This document shows positions 54,270 to 63,345 of a stretch of 64,000 nucleotides of DNA, one piece after another. Below the pieces are notes generated by a model. It saw only the letters and a list, made by a program, of their open reading frames with translations. It ran no database searches and was not told the DNA's origin. The translations under genes were made by a program, and so were the position numbers. The DNA is from Aliidiomarina sp. Lineage in GTDB: Bacteria > Pseudomonadota > Gammaproteobacteria > Enterobacterales > Alteromonadaceae. Each line of letters opens with the position of its first letter. Within the stretch, counting starts at the first letter, position 1. The stretch lies in NCBI RefSeq assembly GCF_022565475.1, contig NZ_JAIUMR010000008.1, positions 62,001-126,000 of the forward strand, read 5' to 3'.

Positions 54270-55898
54270 TTAGGAATCCGTCGGCATATACCGTGACCAA
54301 AAGTCTTGCATCACAGCCCGTGCCTCGGCATTGGGCAACACGCCGCTCGTCAAATAACCATGGCCAATCGTGAGTAAGCCCCAGACGGTCGACGACTCAT
54401 TCAGGTCGTACTCACCTAGTTTTTGTAACGCATCGACAAAACGCTCTTGCGCAACCAAGGCAGCAAAGATAACCCGAATTTCATTCATGTTCGGTTGCGT
54501 ACCAACAAGTTCAATGGCCTCGTCGACATAACCAGCATCGATAAAATCTTGAAGAACATTAAATGGTGATACCCGAAAAGAGCTGAGCAACTCCTCAAGT
54601 TTAGCAGGATCATTGAACAGCACTTGCAAATGGCGTTGACCTGGCTCCTCCTCTCCAAGCACACCGTAAGCGTAGCCCAATGCGTAATGAAACTCAGGTT
54701 CTGGAATTCGCACTTCGTCATCGTTCATCTGCGCGGCACTGTCGATCAGCTCGATTGCATGTTGTTCGAGGCCATGCTCAAGCATCTCTTTACTAAACGC
54801 ACGTACGATTTCAGAGAAATAGTCGGGGTTTTGTAGATAGCTGTAGGTTCGAGCCAAAACGTCTCGTTTGACCTCGGCGAACGTGTTTTCGTCACCGAGA
54901 GTGGCAAAGGATTTTAAGAACGCGATGGACAAACGGATATTAATCAACTCGAGTCCTGAAAATGTGGCTAATTGACGATAAGCCTGTAACAAGGCATGGC
55001 GCGCCTCGTCAGCACGTTCAAGCCGCAACGCCTGCTGCACTAAATCATGAAAAGAAATTATATTCCGGTAAAAGGTAAACTGATCCTCGTCATAAAGCAC
55101 GGAAAATGCCCGATCAAACCCATCGAGTATGAAGCTCACCGCTTGCGATTCTCGATTGGCGAGTAAAAGTACGGACACCCACTCAGCAGTGAATCCAAGC
55201 AACTCTGTTTCCATCAGCGATAATTCATCGAGTAGACGCTGAGCCGCATAGCGATCATCGCGCTGCAAATACCGTTCAATCAGGATCAAACTGAAGCGGG
55301 CAATATAATAGGGTTCGTCAATTTGCTCTAAATGCCGCTCCGCGTCGTCTAGTTGATCTTGCTCGAGATAATACTCAACCAGCCGTGCCCGCGAGTTATT
55401 ATCAATGATATGGAGCTCAAATAAGTCCTCGACATGATCGCGTAATTGCGCTGTGCGCTCTGTGTTCGGCGTGAATTGACTGACACGCAGTAAACGAAGA
55501 TAGAACGTCCACTCATTTTGCTCGAAATACGGCTGTAAGCGGCTGATCTCATCGAATTCTGCAAGTAAATTGTCAACCTCGCGATCGACAATCTCGGGCG
55601 CCGTTTCACTATCAATCAAGGCCGCAGCAAACTGTAAAAGAAACATCGGACTGTTCTGTCGGAAGTCGCTTTCAGCGAATATAGTTCGCGCTAGTGCATA
55701 GGGATGTAAACGCGGGTCTTCAAGGGCTTCGCGCAGGGAGTGTCGCTCGGTGTTAGCTTCACTACGACGCACCTCCGCTACCCGATACTCGCGCTCTTGT
55801 AACACCTCGATATCGGCATCCGAATCCATGTCAGAGCACGCGGAAAGTCCTGCAAAAATGATTGCGCATGCTAACCCGCGGCTTAACTGCTTACCCAT
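54270..55898 (-). CDS. Helical-repeat lipoprotein, third paralog
   Basis: No named family was recognised. The 542-residue product has a lipoprotein signal (CAIIFAGLSACSD; ATG at 55898 with GGGAG) and is otherwise almost wholly helical, with TPR-like pairs. It shares with the two upstream paralogs the block LREALEDPRLHPYALAR (about 55-71), FLLQFAAALID, and the C-terminal LPNAEARAVMQDFWSRYMP. It is the most diverged of the three. The three genes follow an M28 peptidase gene on one strand with tiny gaps or overlaps, so they form an operon. They are probably anchored in the envelope and bind partner proteins or peptides, but this is inference. Confidence 0.7.
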   Translation of the reverse strand: MGKQLSRGLACAIIFAGLSACSDMDSDADIEVLQEREYRVAEVRRSEANTERHSLREALEDPRLHPYALARTIFAESDFRQNSPMFLLQFAAALIDSETAPEIVDREVDNLLAEFDEISRLQPYFEQNEWTFYLRLLRVSQFTPNTERTAQLRDHVEDLFELHIIDNNSRARLVEYYLEQDQLDDAERHLEQIDEPYYIARFSLILIERYLQRDDRYAAQRLLDELSLMETELLGFTAEWVSVLLLANRESQAVSFILDGFDRAFSVLYDEDQFTFYRNIISFHDLVQQALRLERADEARHALLQAYRQLATFSGLELINIRLSIAFLKSFATLGDENTFAEVKRDVLARTYSYLQNPDYFSEIVRAFSKEMLEHGLEQHAIELIDSAAQMNDDEVRIPEPEFHYALGYAYGVLGEEEPGQRHLQVLFNDPAKLEELLSSFRVSPFNVLQDFIDAGYVDEAIELVGTQPNMNEIRVIFAALVAQERFVDALQKLGEYDLNESSTVWGLLTIGHGYLTSGVLPNAEARAVMQDFWSRYMPTDS

Positions 55899-55909
55899 AT
55901 CTAAGCTCC

Positions 55910-57538
55910 CTATTCCATCGGCATATAGCGCGACCAATGGCGCGCCATCAGTTCTCGAGCTTCAGCATTGGGTAACTGACCTCGTTTAAGATAACCATGG
56001 GCCACTTGCAGCAGCATGATAATACTAAATACCGGATCAATGTCCTGCTCGGCCGTCACTTGCAAAGCTTCAAGATATCGCTCATGTGTAATCAGCGCGT
56101 CAAACAATTGGCGCCTGTTGGTAAACGACGGGTGCGGTCCGATCAGCGACTTCACTTCGTCAATGTAGCCGGCTTCGAGCAGGTAGCTAATCACCACATT
56201 TTGGCCAATAGCTGACGAGGTCATCAGTTGTTCGAGCAAGACAAAGTCATCGAATAGCTGTTGTAAATAGGCTTGGCCTTTTTGTTCTTCGCCGAGCAAG
56301 CCATAGGCATAGCTCAACAGAAAATAAAGCAATTCGGGCGCAACCCGCTGTTCACTTTCATTAATACCTGCCACGACATCAATGAACTCGAGTCCTAGCG
56401 ATTCCAGTTCAAGCTCCTGCATCACGTTGCTAAAGCCAAAAACGATAGTGGCGAAATTTTCTTCGTCGTCCAACAAGGCATAAATTCGGCTGAATAGATC
56501 GCGTTTCGCTTCCTCCAAAAGCGCAACATCGCCGAGTGCCTCGAAGCCTTGCAAATAAGGTAATGCGCCACGCAATAGGTACCAGTCCCCCGGCGAGTTC
56601 TCCAGGCCATAACGATAGCCTTGTATCAGCGCCTCCCGGGCTTCGGTAGCGCGACCGAAATCGAGCAAGTGTTGAATAATCAGTGTGAAATTATGCGCAT
56701 GAATGAAAAACATATGCGGACTGTCGGACGTCAACGACGCGAGAATAATGTCACGGCGTTCAAGTAAAAAAGACAGGGCTTGTTCACGACGATTCGCCAA
56801 TAACAGTGTTTCAATCCAATCATCAATTAAGTAGCCGACGCTTTCGGGATCACGACTGAGTTCGTCGACGAGCCGCTGTACGGCACGGTCATTACCCTGC
56901 TGAGCATAGGCCTTGATTAAGTCCAAACCAAACGTAACTCGACCGAAGCGATCATCGATTTGTTCGTAATGGCGATGCGCATGCTCCAGTTCACCGCGTT
57001 CTGAATAAAATTCAATCATTTGACCACGTGCATCGAGTTCAAATGCGTGCAGCTCTGCATAGTTTTCGACTTGCAAACGTAAACGTTCCGTCCGTTCATG
57101 ATTGGCGGTACGTTCACTAAAGCGCAACATGCGGATATAGAACACCCAAGGACTCTGTGCATAAAAAGCCTGTTGACGGCTAATCTCATCGAATTCAGTC
57201 AGCAGCTGATCAAGCTCACGTTCGACAAGGTCCGGCGCAACGTCTGCGTCAATCAAGGTTGCCGCAAATTGGAACAAAAAGGTCGGTGCTTGCGCTTTCA
57301 AGTCACTCTGTTCAAACATCGCTCGAGCTAACGCGTAAGGATGTAAGCGCGGATCGTCGAGCGCTGCGCGTAACGAACTTCGAGTTGTTGTGTTCTCTAA
57401 TCGCTGCAAGTCAGCACGCAATTGTTCCTGCTGTAACACCTCGATATCAGCCTCAGAGTTGATCTCTGAGCAGGCCGATAAACCGATGACGGTCACCGCA
57501 ACTGCACATCCGCGACCTATCCATTTTTGTATCACCAT
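55910..57538 (-). CDS. Helical-repeat lipoprotein, second paralog
   Basis: The 542-residue product has the same layout as its neighbours: lipoprotein signal (AVAVTVIGLSACSE), a block with DDPRLHPYALARAMFEQSDL (about 62-81), helical repeats throughout, and the C-terminal LPNAEARELMARHWSRYMP. The ATG at 57538 lies 5 bp after the stop of the preceding paralog; an in-frame TTG at 57547 would overlap it, but sits too close to the ribosome site. Near the signal region its DNA is almost identical to that of the first paralog (41 of 42 bases). Function is unknown. Confidence 0.7.
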   Translation of the reverse strand: MVIQKWIGRGCAVAVTVIGLSACSEINSEADIEVLQQEQLRADLQRLENTTTRSSLRAALDDPRLHPYALARAMFEQSDLKAQAPTFLFQFAATLIDADVAPDLVERELDQLLTEFDEISRQQAFYAQSPWVFYIRMLRFSERTANHERTERLRLQVENYAELHAFELDARGQMIEFYSERGELEHAHRHYEQIDDRFGRVTFGLDLIKAYAQQGNDRAVQRLVDELSRDPESVGYLIDDWIETLLLANRREQALSFLLERRDIILASLTSDSPHMFFIHAHNFTLIIQHLLDFGRATEAREALIQGYRYGLENSPGDWYLLRGALPYLQGFEALGDVALLEEAKRDLFSRIYALLDDEENFATIVFGFSNVMQELELESLGLEFIDVVAGINESEQRVAPELLYFLLSYAYGLLGEEQKGQAYLQQLFDDFVLLEQLMTSSAIGQNVVISYLLEAGYIDEVKSLIGPHPSFTNRRQLFDALITHERYLEALQVTAEQDIDPVFSIIMLLQVAHGYLKRGQLPNAEARELMARHWSRYMPME

Positions 57539-57543
57539 TGCGC

Positions 57544-59235
57544 TCAATTCTCCTTTGCCATCGGCATATACTGTGACCAGTGCTGCGCCATTAATGCACG
57601 ATCTTGCGCATTAGGCAGCTGACCTTGTTGCAAGTATCCACTGGCGATTCTAAGTAACATAAAAATCGTCATTTCTATTCGAGTCTCATGCTCAGCTGTA
57701 AAGGCCAGTGCATCGTTCAATCGTTCACTCGTAATTAAATGCTGCAATACAAGCTGAACATGCGTGAGATCTGGATTTCTGCCGAGCAGCGCTTTCGCTT
57801 CATCAATATGCCCGGCCTCCAGTAAGAAAGTAAGCACACCGCTTGGGCCCAGACCTTCTGACGCAAATAACTGTTCGAGCAGAGAAAAGTCATCGAGAAG
57901 TGGTTGTAAATAGCGTTTCGCTTTCTCGTTATCGCCGAGCATGCCGTAAGCATAGCTCATCGAAAAATAGAACATCGCCGGCGTTACCTGCAGCTCCTCA
58001 GAATTGAACACTGCAATCCTATCGATAAACTCGCGTCCCAAATCCTCGAGTCCCAACTCTTTCATACTCTGGGTAAATTCGAAAATACGCTGCTGAAACC
58101 GTTCATCTGAGATAACAAAGGCATACAGGCGATTAAATAGATCGCGTTTGGCCTCTTCGAACAAGGTTTGCTCACCCTGAACTTGAAATCCTTTGAGGTA
58201 AGGCAACATACCGCGTAATAAGAACCAATCGCCCGGATGATTTTCTAACCCAAAGTAGTAACTTTGCACCAAAGCTTCGCGCGCTTCAATTTCACGACCA
58301 AGCTCACGGAGTAAACGGATAATCATGTTCAAATTCATCGAGTTAGTAAAGAATAACGTCGTTCCCTGCTGCGCGCTCACATTCAAATGCGCATCGCGCA
58401 TGTCATACAAGAACTCAATCGCTTGCTCTTTGCGGTCGACGAGCAACAGCAATTTTACCCAGTCTTCGATGAGATAGACCAACTCACTCCGACTGCTGTC
58501 AAATTCATCAATGAGCTGGTTCGCTTCCGCTATATGACTCTTTTCTGCATAAGCCTTGGCGAGGCTAATCGCGAGTAATACCCTGAGCGTTGAATCTTCA
58601 ATTTGTTCATAGTTAGGATGCGCGAGTTCAGGTTCACCGATTTCAATATAGAACTCAATCAACTGACTGCGCAGACGTCTCGCCATAGAATCATTGTCCA
58701 TGTTGGCAATAGACTGTTCCACACGTTGACGCAGTACTTCCGTTCGCTCAGTATTTGCCGTTTTCTGACTTAACCTGAGCATGGTGAGATAAAAAACCTC
58801 GGGACTGCGAGTGTAGAAGGACATTTGCCGGCGCATTTCATCAAACTCTTCCAGCAACGTATCGAGCTCCTGATCAACAAGAGCCGGCGCGACATCCGCC
58901 GCCACTAATGTTGCCACAAACTGAACGAGAAAGGTCGGCGCTTGAGCTTGCAATTCACTCTGTTCGTAGATGGCACGAGCCAATGCGTAAGGATGGAGGC
59001 GAGGATCGTCGAGTGCTTCGCGTAACGAACTTCGAGTTGTTGTGCTCTCTAATCGCTGCAGGTCAGAGCGCAGTTGTTCGTGTTGTTGCAGGATTTCGAC
59101 TTCAGCACTCGAACCTAAGTCCGAACAACCGATCAGTAAGACAATCAATGGCATAGCCAAGGCACTTCGACGAAATACCTTGGCTCGTAATTTAACACCA
59201 AAAAGCCTAGCGCAGGTCGAACGTCCCTGCTGCAC
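57544..59235 (-). CDS. Helical-repeat lipoprotein, first paralog
   Basis: This is the first and longest of the three paralogs. It has the lipobox-like IVLLIGCSDL, the shared LREALDDPRLHPYALAR block and the ending LPNAQDRALMAQHWSQYMP, and is helical throughout. The start is uncertain: the basic signal-peptide region RAKVFRRSALAMPL requires a start upstream of it, and the candidates are GTG 59235, or an ATG at 59265, both overlapping the end of the M28 peptidase gene. Translational coupling to that gene is likely. No catalytic motif is seen; function is unknown. Confidence 0.68.
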   Translation of the reverse strand: MQQGRSTCARLFGVKLRAKVFRRSALAMPLIVLLIGCSDLGSSAEVEILQQHEQLRSDLQRLESTTTRSSLREALDDPRLHPYALARAIYEQSELQAQAPTFLVQFVATLVAADVAPALVDQELDTLLEEFDEMRRQMSFYTRSPEVFYLTMLRLSQKTANTERTEVLRQRVEQSIANMDNDSMARRLRSQLIEFYIEIGEPELAHPNYEQIEDSTLRVLLAISLAKAYAEKSHIAEANQLIDEFDSSRSELVYLIEDWVKLLLLVDRKEQAIEFLYDMRDAHLNVSAQQGTTLFFTNSMNLNMIIRLLRELGREIEAREALVQSYYFGLENHPGDWFLLRGMLPYLKGFQVQGEQTLFEEAKRDLFNRLYAFVISDERFQQRIFEFTQSMKELGLEDLGREFIDRIAVFNSEELQVTPAMFYFSMSYAYGMLGDNEKAKRYLQPLLDDFSLLEQLFASEGLGPSGVLTFLLEAGHIDEAKALLGRNPDLTHVQLVLQHLITSERLNDALAFTAEHETRIEMTIFMLLRIASGYLQQGQLPNAQDRALMAQHWSQYMPMAKEN

Positions 59236-60616
59236 CTGGGAACACCACTGGGCTTTCAAAACCATCCTTGCTAACACTGGCAACTCCGAAAAAGTAGTTG
59301 TCGATCACGACGTTACGTAAAGTAAACTCAGTTACATTACCCACGTCGCGACTAAATTGCCAGTTTGGCGCATCGGTATAACGCCAATAAATGCGATAAC
59401 CCGCGATCGTCTCTGCGTCGTGTTCACTAGCTGGCGCCCAACTTAACGTGGTGTGAGGTTGCACCGCTCCGCGAATTTCAACGTCACTTGGTGGTGCTGG
59501 CGCCCATGCCATACTGGCTAAAGTCACTGCGTTTAACGCCGTAAGTTTGACCGCATAGTCAAAGTCGACATACTCTATTGTGTCACCGTAGTGGCGACCG
59601 TCTTCGTTGCGTAAGTCTTGATGCTGGCGGTCATAATGTTCGTTGGTTTCCATGATTCGTACGCCGGGAAAGCCAACATCATTGAATGGCCGATGATGCC
59701 CGCCACGACCAAATCGGTCTAAACGATAAACGACCATGACATCTAAATTAGGAATATACCGATCTGCCATCCAAGAAATATACCGGGCTAAATTACGACT
59801 AGGCGAGTCGACTTCACCGCCAGTAAACCGGCGTCGACGAGCATCCGCTTCGGTTTCATTCATGCGCGTTCCTTCAGCAAACACCCGTGCTGTGGTGTTG
59901 TCAATGACGCCATTAATTCCCGCGATGTTACCGATCATGTCGTTGTTTAATACAGCGTGCAGGCGCCAGCCTTCTTCAACGGCTTGCCGCGCAAGAATCT
60001 CACCGCCAAACAGCCCCTGCTCTTCACCAGCAAGCGCCGCGTACACAATTGAGCCATTGAATTCATACTGACTGAGAATCCGAGCTGCCTCTAGGGTACC
60101 AGCAAGCCCTGATGCGTTGTCGTTTGCTCCCGGGGACTCCGACGTATAATCCATAATGTCCGTTACTCGAGAGTCAATATCGCCGGACATGAGCACGTAG
60201 CGACCAGGGTCGGTTTTGCCGCGCTGAATCGCGACGACACTGACGACGTCAACGGGATCGGGTATCCGTGGCGTTCCCTCAACAATATCGCTACTGTAAT
60301 AAACCTCTAAACAACCACCGCAGGCTGCTGAAATACGTTGAAACTCTTCATAAATCCAACGACGAGCGGCGCCAATACCCTGCGTATCCGACTCAGTTTC
60401 TGAGAGGGTGTGGCGGGTACCGAAGTCGACCAAGGTCTGTACATCGCGACGCAAGTTCTCTGCGCTTGGTGCAGCGGCAATGTCGTGCAACTTAGATTGG
60501 TCTTTATAGCTAATGGCTTGTGCATTCGCTGCGCCTGCGAATCCGCTACCGAGTAAGAGTGCCCCCGTCGTTGCGAGCACAACACGCTGAATCAGCGATT
60601 TTTCATTGGCTTTCAT
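59207..60616 (-). CDS. Secreted M28-type metallopeptidase with C-terminal fibronectin III-like domain
   Basis: The 469-residue product has a signal peptide (LATTGALLLGSGFAGAANAQ) and an M28-type aminopeptidase domain. Metal-site segments are GANDNASGL (aspartate), GEEQGLFGG (glutamates), NNDMIGN and the late YDRQHQD histidine. The first ligand motif reads MSGDIDSR, with Asp where M28 enzymes usually have His in HxD. A fibronectin III-like module (about 375-469, with LSWAPASEHDAETIAGYRIY) ends the protein. It is the first gene of the operon with the three helical lipoproteins, and its end overlaps the first of them. Confidence 0.8.
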   Translation of the reverse strand: MKANEKSLIQRVVLATTGALLLGSGFAGAANAQAISYKDQSKLHDIAAAPSAENLRRDVQTLVDFGTRHTLSETESDTQGIGAARRWIYEEFQRISAACGGCLEVYYSSDIVEGTPRIPDPVDVVSVVAIQRGKTDPGRYVLMSGDIDSRVTDIMDYTSESPGANDNASGLAGTLEAARILSQYEFNGSIVYAALAGEEQGLFGGEILARQAVEEGWRLHAVLNNDMIGNIAGINGVIDNTTARVFAEGTRMNETEADARRRRFTGGEVDSPSRNLARYISWMADRYIPNLDVMVVYRLDRFGRGGHHRPFNDVGFPGVRIMETNEHYDRQHQDLRNEDGRHYGDTIEYVDFDYAVKLTALNAVTLASMAWAPAPPSDVEIRGAVQPHTTLSWAPASEHDAETIAGYRIYWRYTDAPNWQFSRDVGNVTEFTLRNVVIDNYFFGVASVSKDGFESPVVFPGAAGTFDLR

Positions 60617-60751
60617 GGCTTGCCTCGTTGTCTTACGTTGAAATTATTCACTCTCTGAATCGAAGTTGTCTATTTTTTCTGGCGAAATAAGTCGCAAACT
60701 GGCAAAGTCACCATATAACAAAAAGAGTCCAAACAAATAGAGGAAATCCCT

Positions 60752-62332
60752 GTGTTTACGACCAAGCCACGAATTTTTGCAGCGATAACGCTTTGTGCTT
60801 CACTTTGGTTAGTCGCTTGTTCACCTCAACCCGAGGTTGTACAGCCAGCTGATCCTGCGTGGACGAACGCGGCTGCCGCGAAAATGCAGCTCGAATCAGG
60901 GGCGCTGACGAGTGTTGATTTAGTTCAGCACTATCTCGATGCGATTGCCGCAAATAATCAGCAAGGGTATGAGATTCGCGCCATTATCGATGTGAATCCA
61001 GAGGCGTTAGCTATCGCTGCTGAACGTGACCGCGAGCGTGCGGCGGGCCAAATTCGAGGGCAATTGCACGGTTTGCCGGTAATTTTGAAAGCGAACATTG
61101 CTACCGCCGACAGCCTGCCAACGACTGCTGGTGCCGAAGTTATGCAAGGTTTCGTCACTGAGGTTGATGCTGAGCTAGTACGACAGTTACGCGATGAAGG
61201 TGCCATTATTTTGGCCAAAGCCAACCTTTCTGAATGGGCAAATTTTCGTGGCCAGAATTCAATTAGTGGTTGGTCTGGACTTGGCGGGCAAACGCGCAAC
61301 CCACATGTCCTGACGCATAATCCATGTGGCTCGAGCTCAGGTTCTGGCGCTGCTATCGCAGCCGATTTTGCACTACTTGCCATTGGTACCGAAACCGATG
61401 GCTCGATTATGTGTCCTGCATCAATCAACGGTGTCGTCGGCATCAAGCCCACCCGCGGAACAGTTTCTGGACACGGGATTATACCCATCGCGTCAGCACA
61501 AGATATTGCCGGCCCAATGACCCGTTATGTCTATGACGCAGCGCTGCTGCTCGATGCCATGATTACACCGGATGCAGCCGACCAGTTTGGCGTCTCACTC
61601 GCTCGCGCCAGCCAAACACCCTACAACGGTGAGCCCGTCGTGTTAGTGCGCGCTTGGGACGAACGTTTTACGGGCGTCAAAGAACTCACTGAACGCACGG
61701 TCACCGTGCTTCGCGCCCAAGGTATTGAAGTGATCGAAGTGTATGAATGGCAGTTACCGTCTGAGCTTGGTCAGGCTGAAATCGAAGTCCTTATCTACGA
61801 ATTTCAGCGCGATCTCAATGCTTGGCTGGAGGAATTCGCAGCCCCAGAACAAGCGCGCGATATGAACGCGATTATTGCGTATAACCAAGCTCATGCTGAA
61901 CGCACATTGGCACTCTTTGGCCAAGAATATTTCGAGGCGGCTGCGGCCGTCGATTTAGTCGAGGCAGAAGAAAGTTATTTACGTGCTTTGAATACCAGTC
62001 GTGAACTGGCGGAAGCGCACCTCGATCAATACCTGAAAGACCTCGGTGTCGCGGCAATTATCATGCCGTCTTATGGTCCAGCCTGGCCTATTCCTCCGGT
62101 TGAAGGTCCTGGCTATAGTTTCGGTACTTCAACTGCGGCAGCCGTTTCCGGCTACCCAGCAATTAACGTCCCTTCTGGTCGTGAAGATGTCCGCCCAATC
62201 GGCTTAAGCGTAGTTGGATTGCCGTACAGCGAGCCGCAACTCTTAAGCCTAGCGGCACTGATTGAAGAGGTTGTCGGCGGTTTCCAGCGCCCGCAATTCT
62301 TACCGGAACTGCCAGCTACAGAAATAGAGTAA
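60752..62332 (+). CDS. Amidase signature family lipoprotein
   Basis: The 526-residue product is an amidase of the Ser-cisSer-Lys class. The catalytic Lys is in PVILKANIAT (about 113), the cis-Ser and nucleophile Ser in CGSSSGSGAAIAADF and GTETDGSIMCPAS. A lipoprotein signal (LCASLWLVACSP, cysteine at 23) places it in the envelope. The start is GTG 60752 with AGAGGAAA upstream. Envelope amidases of this type hydrolyse amides or peptides; the substrate cannot be told from sequence. It is divergent from the M28 peptidase gene across 135 bp and followed by a hairpin and the ttr operon. Confidence 0.85.
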   Translation: MFTTKPRIFAAITLCASLWLVACSPQPEVVQPADPAWTNAAAAKMQLESGALTSVDLVQHYLDAIAANNQQGYEIRAIIDVNPEALAIAAERDRERAAGQIRGQLHGLPVILKANIATADSLPTTAGAEVMQGFVTEVDAELVRQLRDEGAIILAKANLSEWANFRGQNSISGWSGLGGQTRNPHVLTHNPCGSSSGSGAAIAADFALLAIGTETDGSIMCPASINGVVGIKPTRGTVSGHGIIPIASAQDIAGPMTRYVYDAALLLDAMITPDAADQFGVSLARASQTPYNGEPVVLVRAWDERFTGVKELTERTVTVLRAQGIEVIEVYEWQLPSELGQAEIEVLIYEFQRDLNAWLEEFAAPEQARDMNAIIAYNQAHAERTLALFGQEYFEAAAAVDLVEAEESYLRALNTSRELAEAHLDQYLKDLGVAAIIMPSYGPAWPIPPVEGPGYSFGTSTAAAVSGYPAINVPSGREDVRPIGLSVVGLPYSEPQLLSLAALIEEVVGGFQRPQFLPELPATEIE

Positions 62333-62341
62333 CGACTGACA

Positions 62342-62376
62342 CCGGTAGAAACAGTTCCTTTTGCTGTTTCTACCGG
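62342..62376 (+). terminator. Hairpin after the amidase gene
   Basis: CCGGTAGAAACAG and CTGTTTCTACCGG form a perfect 13-bp stem with a 9-nt loop just after the amidase stop codon. No T run follows, so termination strength is doubtful, but it probably separates the transcript from ttrB. Confidence 0.55.
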
Positions 62377-62469
62377 GTAGCTTTCCTCAAATTCTTTTCA
62401 AAATTATATTTTTTTCAACAAGTTAAACTTTACTACCCGTCCATTAAATATCACTAATTGGTAATATAT

Positions 62470-62511
62470 ATGACCTCGATCAAAGTTCATTAAAGTCCCT
62501 TCATTTATAGT
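62470..62511 (+). promoter_or_regulatory. FNR-type site and -10 element of ttrBC
   Basis: ATGAC-CTCG-ATCAA (62470-62483) matches the FNR consensus TTGAT-N4-ATCAA at eight of ten positions. A -10 element TATAGT lies at 62506-62511; the predicted start near 62518 puts the site centre at -41.5, the usual position for FNR activation. Confidence 0.65.
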
Positions 62512-62547
62512 GGGTTTGTCATTTTCGCAACCCCTCTCGGAGGCAGT

Positions 62548-63345
62548 ATGGACTTTGCCCGCCGCGCAATTCTTGGTCAAATTGCAAAGTTAACCGCTGG
62601 TGCCGCATTAGTGCCACTAGCCAGTCTTTCATTCTCGCCGTCAGCGCACGCGTCGCCAATCAATAGCCAGCCGGCCCGTCGTGAAGGCGATGCCAGCAAA
62701 CGCTACGGTATGATTATTGATTTGCGCCAATGCATTGGCTGCCAAGCCTGTACGGTCTCTTGTCATATTGAAAATGAAGCACCTATGGGCAGTTTTCGTA
62801 CCATCGTTTCTCAGTACGAAGTCAGCAACAAAAGTACCGGCGATATGGCCACCATGGTGTTACCGCGTTTGTGTAATCACTGTGAGAATCCTCCCTGTGT
62901 TCCAGTTTGCCCCGTTCAAGCCACGTTCCAACGTAAAGACGGGATTGTTGTCGTCGACAACGAAGCTTGCGTCGGCTGCGCTTATTGCGTGCAGGCTTGT
63001 CCTTATGATGCCCGCTTTATCAATAAAGAAACGCAAACTGCGGACAAATGCACCTTTTGTGCCCATCGGCTTGAGGCTAATTTACTGCCTGCTTGTGTCG
63101 AGTCTTGTGTGGGCGGAGCTCGCATCATCGGCGATATGCGTGACCCTAACAGTCAAATTAGCAAAATGATCGCGCAACACCGCAGTGAGCTCATGGTTTT
63201 AAAACCAGAGCAAGGCACTTTACCGCAAGTCTATTACCTCGGAATGGATGAGCGTTTCCTATCGCGGCCTCAGGCCGAACCTGCCCTTTGGGATGTGCGT
63301 GATATTGACGGCAAGGAGATTGGCTATGAATTCCTCGATCATTGA
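62548..63345 (+). CDS. ttrB: Tetrathionate reductase iron-sulfur subunit TtrB
   Basis: TtrB passes electrons from the membrane subunit TtrC to the molybdopterin subunit TtrA, which reduces tetrathionate to thiosulfate in the periplasm. The 265-residue product starts with a Tat-type signal (FARRAILGQIAKL, then ALVPLASLSFS). It carries four cysteine clusters for 4Fe-4S centres: CIGCQACTVSC, CNHCENPPCVPVCP, CVGCAYCVQACP and CTFCAHRL...C-ESC. Segments such as YGMIIDLRQCIGCQACTVSC recall Salmonella TtrB strongly. GGAGG precedes the ATG. The next gene overlaps it, and an FNR-type site lies upstream. Confidence 0.88.
   Translation: MDFARRAILGQIAKLTAGAALVPLASLSFSPSAHASPINSQPARREGDASKRYGMIIDLRQCIGCQACTVSCHIENEAPMGSFRTIVSQYEVSNKSTGDMATMVLPRLCNHCENPPCVPVCPVQATFQRKDGIVVVDNEACVGCAYCVQACPYDARFINKETQTADKCTFCAHRLEANLLPACVESCVGGARIIGDMRDPNSQISKMIAQHRSELMVLKPEQGTLPQVYYLGMDERFLSRPQAEPALWDVRDIDGKEIGYEFLDH

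Noticed and set aside
60958..61488. Minus-strand open frame of 176 codons inside the amidase gene
   Set aside because: It is a shadow of the amidase catalytic region, with no ribosome site and no match to a family.
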